Of a DNA stretch of 64,000 bases, positions 61,649 through 64,000 are shown piece after piece. The DNA comes from Desulfobacteraceae bacterium (GTDB lineage: Bacteria > Desulfobacterota > Desulfobacteria > Desulfobacterales > SURF-15). The notes under the pieces were generated by a model that saw nothing but the letters and a program-made list of their open reading frames with translations, ran no database searches and was not told where the DNA came from. Each line of letters begins with the position of its first letter. Within the stretch, counting starts at the first letter, position 1. The DNA is taken from the NCBI GenBank assembly GCA_003599475.1, contig QZKK01000085.1, positions 12,804 to 76,803 of the forward strand. Direction: 5' to 3'. Position numbers and translations under genes: made by a program.

Positions 61649-61912
61649 TCAAGGCAGGATGTTGTGACCTCCTACGTTTCGCAAATAGACGTGGTCTTCA
61701 AACTCCTGCAGTGTAATTCGGATGGTCATCGAAATAGATATCTCTCTGACCGGAGGATCTTGATTTTTGAGAGCCTGAACCGTTTTGTAGCGCAAGGAGG
61801 GGTGGTATTTGTTCTCGAGAAATAGCTTCAGTTTTTTCCGAACTCGCTCCCTGGTTTGTGGGTCCAAATTGCGAAGGCTTTTGCGGAAACGAGGCGAGGG
61901 GACCAGGTTCAC
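61649..61912 (-). CDS. RelE/ParE-like toxin
   Basis: An 87-residue toxin candidate: VNLVPSPRFRKSLRNLDPQTRERVRKKLKLFLEN opens with the strand and two helices of the RelE/ParE fold, followed by a Lys/Arg-bearing segment and a closing EFEDHVYLRNVGGHNIL in which RelE-type members carry the last strands. I choose the GTG at 61912 since it overlaps the stop of the upstream gene by 4 bp (GTGA) with GGAG ten bases upstream; the longer frame to 62023 reads through antitoxin sequence. Catalytic residues are not certain. Confidence 0.78.
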   Translation of the reverse strand: MNLVPSPRFRKSLRNLDPQTRERVRKKLKLFLENKYHPSLRYKTVQALKNQDPPVREISISMTIRITLQEFEDHVYLRNVGGHNILP

Positions 61913-62169
61913 TCGGACGTTGTCTCCGAGACGATGTCGTGGACCATTTCGTCCACATTCGCATAAGTTTTCAGCCCTCCCTGACGATAAGCCTCCGTTG
62001 CCTCTATCTCTGCCTGAATCCAAGATTCGGTGTGATAGCGGGCTTCGTCATGGGTCATGAATTCTTCCTTCAAGAACATGACCGCGCGATAGATCTTCTC
62101 CAATTGCTGCGGCGATAAATCGCTTATTTCCTCCAGCAATTCCTTTCGGTAATCTATGAAGACTGACAT
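61909..62169 (-). CDS. Antitoxin partner of the RelE-like toxin
   Basis: An 86-residue acidic, helical protein (LLEEISDLSPQQLEKIYRAVMFLKEEF near the N-terminus, then ESWIQAEIEATEAYRQGG and VDEMVHDIV). It overlaps the toxin start by 4 bp, the standard antitoxin-toxin order, and has its own promoter and an AGGGGTG site. The sequence lacks a recognisable DNA-binding motif, so whether it autorepresses is unclear. Assignment rests mainly on position and composition. Confidence 0.72.
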   Translation of the reverse strand: MSVFIDYRKELLEEISDLSPQQLEKIYRAVMFLKEEFMTHDEARYHTESWIQAEIEATEAYRQGGLKTYANVDEMVHDIVSETTSE

Positions 62170-62197
62170 ACGTTCACCCCTAAATATGTTTTTTCAA

Positions 62198-62227
62198 AGT
62201 GTACCCTAAAAACGATAACCTTGTCAA
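62198..62227 (-). promoter_or_regulatory. Promoter of the RelE-like module
   Basis: Minus-strand TTGACA (62227-62222), 18 bp, TACACT (62203-62198), 29 bp before the antitoxin ATG. Confidence 0.6.
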
Positions 62228-62644
62228 AACCCAGTCCGATCGATATTTTTTACACTCTGAAACCCATTTCGTTTCACAGCGGCCACCATTCCATTATTCG
62301 CTCAGCCGTGCATATCCGTACAAACCCGTGTCTAGTATTTCAACCCGCAACAAGATTAATATCTGTGTAATCTGCGGATTGAGTTGCTGCAAGAAAGAAA
62401 TGTTTTTGGACACAGATCGACACAGAAGAACACAGATCAAAGACCAAGACATTCATAGCAGTGCAGATTCCGTGTCCAACTCTCAATCCGGCAATAAGAA
62501 TAAGAGAATAAGTATCTGCGTAATCTGTGTAATCTGCGGATTGAACTTGGAACCCGGAACCGCACTCATGGCACATTTGAACCGCAAAATCGCTAAGAAC
62601 GCAAAGAAGGTTCATTAAGCTGGACCCATCCTTCCACCATTCCA
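62228..62644 (-). repeat. Long intergenic repeat tract
   Basis: The ~420 bases between the last toxin-antitoxin promoter and the glycosyltransferase remnant hold AATCTGTGTAATCTGCGG-type words (62357-62376, 62510-62545), GACACAGATCGACACAGAAG units (62408-62440) and CCATTATTCC words. Reading frames here give Asp-Tyr-Thr-Asp-like repeats and are not genes. Confidence 0.8.
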
Positions 62645-62800
62645 TTATTCCATCATTCCAATATTTCCCTTTCTTTGATGGATCAATCGCAAAGCCTCCT
62701 TTTCAAAAGCATCCACCATCTTTTTCCAGGAATAATTCTTTTCGACGAATTCGCGGCATCACTCAGGAGGGAAATAAAATCGATCCGAATACCCAATCAT
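62645..62800 (-). pseudogene. Remnant of a glycosyltransferase C-terminus
   Basis: On the minus strand 62758-62645 encode REFVEKNYSWKKMVDAFEKE, a sequence typical of the last helix of GT4-family glycosyltransferases, ending in TAA. Directly upstream the same protein continues in another frame (RIDFISLLSDAA), so a frameshift and an upstream stop break it. No start or donor-binding domain remains. It lies immediately downstream of the GT9 gene and probably marks decay of a former polysaccharide gene. Confidence 0.55.
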
Positions 62801-62813
62801 CTGTTTTAGCCTG

Positions 62814-63878
62814 TTACTTATCTCTATTCCTGCCTTCAGTCAAAAGATCAATGCAGGCTAATAGGACTTCTTTTGGGGTAATCAAATCCAAGCCATAATT
62901 TTTAGAATGATCTTTTTTTGCGTTATTGCCCTTATATAGGACGCGGTATAGTTGCTCATCAGTATATGGCCTTGTATGAATTGGTGTTTCTGGACCGAAA
63001 AGAGCAACCAAAGGTGTTTTTACCGCTGCCGCAATGTGCATTGGGCCGCTGTCATTGGTGATTAGAAGGTCGCATTTGTCGATGACATAGACAAGGTCGT
63101 CTAAGGTCAGTTGCCCGGAAAGATCGACAACATCGTTTTTCATCCATCGTTTGATTTTTAAAACCAAAAGTTCTTCACCAGGACCCCCGAGAAGAAAGAT
63201 CTTGGCATTTAAAGAATCCATGAGACAATCTGCAACAACGGCAAAATTATGAGGCGACCACCTTTTATTTGCCTGGTCAGCACCGGGGTTTATAGCTATG
63301 ATTGGATTTCGGCCGCATTCTTTTTTAGGTTGGAAAAGATGCCCCCATCTTTCTTTGCTGTCAGATCTATAGAATGCCTCGATTCCCCTATCATCCGGTA
63401 TGCCTCCGGAAATACGGGCAATTTCCATCATTGAATCTGCAAAATGCATTTCTCCATAGGTATCTTCCGAAGCCTTTCGATCCAAAAAAAAGCCAAATCC
63501 ATACTTGTCATGACCCAGCTTCTTCCCCGCTTTCAGGGATAGAAAGAGAAATCCCATCTTGAAGGATCCGCACCATGATGTGACTCTATACAGATTGATG
63601 GCTGCAAGAAAATCAATCTTGCGAAGCTTCAGAATCAACTTGAAGATTTTACCTATATTAATTTTTTTTTTTCTAAACTCCCTGATAGGAAATGTCCAGA
63701 CATAATCGACGAAAGGAAAATTCCTCCCAATCGGTGAAGCTTCGGTACTTGTTAGAAGGTGTATATTGGATTCTGGGTATCCACGTCTGATTGCTCTGAT
63801 GCTTTTAGAGGCAAGTACCAAATCCCCGATTCCGGCGATCAAAACAATCAGGATTGAATTTTTTCTACCCTCAAGCAT
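62814..63878 (-). CDS. GT9-family (heptosyltransferase-like) glycosyltransferase
   Basis: A 354-residue GT-B enzyme of the ADP-heptose:LPS heptosyltransferase family. It shows SILIVLIAGIGDLVLASKSIRAIR at the start, IAINPGADQANKRWSPHNFAVVAD (~194), VVDLSGQLTLDDLVYVIDKCDLLITNDSGPMHIAAAV (~250-288) with the conserved D-S-G-P-M-H, and LVALFGPETP (~292). The acceptor cannot be told: inner-core LPS or exopolysaccharide. It fits the heptose kinase and isomerase genes at 14-17 kb. No clear ribosome site at the ATG 63878, which suggests it is translated after an upstream gene. Confidence 0.9.
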   Translation of the reverse strand: MLEGRKNSILIVLIAGIGDLVLASKSIRAIRRGYPESNIHLLTSTEASPIGRNFPFVDYVWTFPIREFRKKKINIGKIFKLILKLRKIDFLAAINLYRVTSWCGSFKMGFLFLSLKAGKKLGHDKYGFGFFLDRKASEDTYGEMHFADSMMEIARISGGIPDDRGIEAFYRSDSKERWGHLFQPKKECGRNPIIAINPGADQANKRWSPHNFAVVADCLMDSLNAKIFLLGGPGEELLVLKIKRWMKNDVVDLSGQLTLDDLVYVIDKCDLLITNDSGPMHIAAAVKTPLVALFGPETPIHTRPYTDEQLYRVLYKGNNAKKDHSKNYGLDLITPKEVLLACIDLLTEGRNRDK

Positions 63879-63882
63879 AACA

Positions 63883-64000
63883 TCAAAGAATTAAAGAATT
63901 CAGCTTTGATTTCGCTCTTTGAAAATTGATGTTTTTCATTTTTCGGCATCTGCCTTGGTAGCTGCTCCATTGGTTATGCACCGGTTCAGGTTGATTTCGA
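63883..64000 (-). other. Possible 3' end of an upstream minus-strand gene
   Basis: One minus-strand frame is open from the window edge to a TGA at 63885-63883, 4 bp before the GT9 start, which would suit coupling. The stretch is too short for recognition, and another frame is open down to about 63938, so this is only a possibility. Confidence 0.25.

Noticed and set aside
62340..62645. 101-residue minus-strand frame with Asp-Tyr-Thr-Asp-like repeats
   Set aside because: Entirely made of intergenic repeat words; such frames are common artefacts in repeat-rich genomes.

Overview
The window is a 64 kb piece of a Gram-negative chromosome, most likely from a deltaproteobacterium (Desulfobacterota; sulfate-reducing or syntrophic lineage). 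Pointers are LptD, heptose and Kdo8N-type LPS genes, a Wza/Wzc polysaccharide system, a tripartite TRAP transporter with a UspA partner, a RicT-like protein, and gaps filled with short degenerate tandem repeats of the kind often seen in that group. The assignment is inference; no rRNA or tRNA gene was seen.

Layout. 1-2.2 kb: end of a ribosomal operon (rpsD, rpoA, rplQ) closed by a terminator. 2.2-8.2 kb: diguanylate cyclase, lone receiver protein, TRAP operon dctP-dctQ-dctM-uspA, ferredoxin. 8.3-11.8 kb (minus): surE, YhaM-like, tmk and an unknown gene. 11.9-31.7 kb (mostly plus): envelope and housekeeping genes: lptD, heptose kinase, a sugar-nucleotide epimerase with a Cys4 insert, gmhA, a NusG paralogue, an IHF/HU protein, holB, ricT, metG, a small penicillin-binding protein, kdnA and kdnB, a 1,243-residue GlmS-like protein, then pyrG (minus). 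31.8-36.6 kb: LolA/LolB-like protein, eno, a small winged-helix protein, a U32 peptidase.

36.7-42.9 kb is the most interesting part: a cassette with two radical SAM/SPASM enzymes, three PqqD-like peptide-binding domains, an HPr-kinase-like ATPase, a PF14907-type nucleotidyltransferase and a 260-residue low-complexity protein carrying nine Cys-x-Pro-Gly repeats behind a short leader with a Tyr-x-x-Pro element. It looks like a RiPP (modified peptide) pathway of the SynChlorMet type, for which, as far as I recall, no precursor had been named; the CxPG protein is a strong candidate.

43.1-58.6 kb (all minus) is an exopolysaccharide locus: O-antigen ligase/polymerase, Wzc-like co-polymerase/tyrosine kinase, a lipoprotein that fuses an FG-GAP propeller to a Wza-like exporter, an ExeA-type ATPase, an HD-GYP-like protein, a membrane PHP protein, a WecA-like initiating transferase, a GT4, a degenerate deacetylase and an asparagine synthase. 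58.7-62.2 kb is a toxin-antitoxin island (VapBC, Xre/RES, Phd/PIN, RelE-like pair), most modules with their own consensus promoter. The window ends in a glycosyltransferase remnant and a GT9 heptosyltransferase.

Taken together, much of the window serves the cell envelope: heptose and Kdo8N supply, LPS insertion, and polysaccharide assembly and export, with the peptide-modification cassette placed directly before the export locus.
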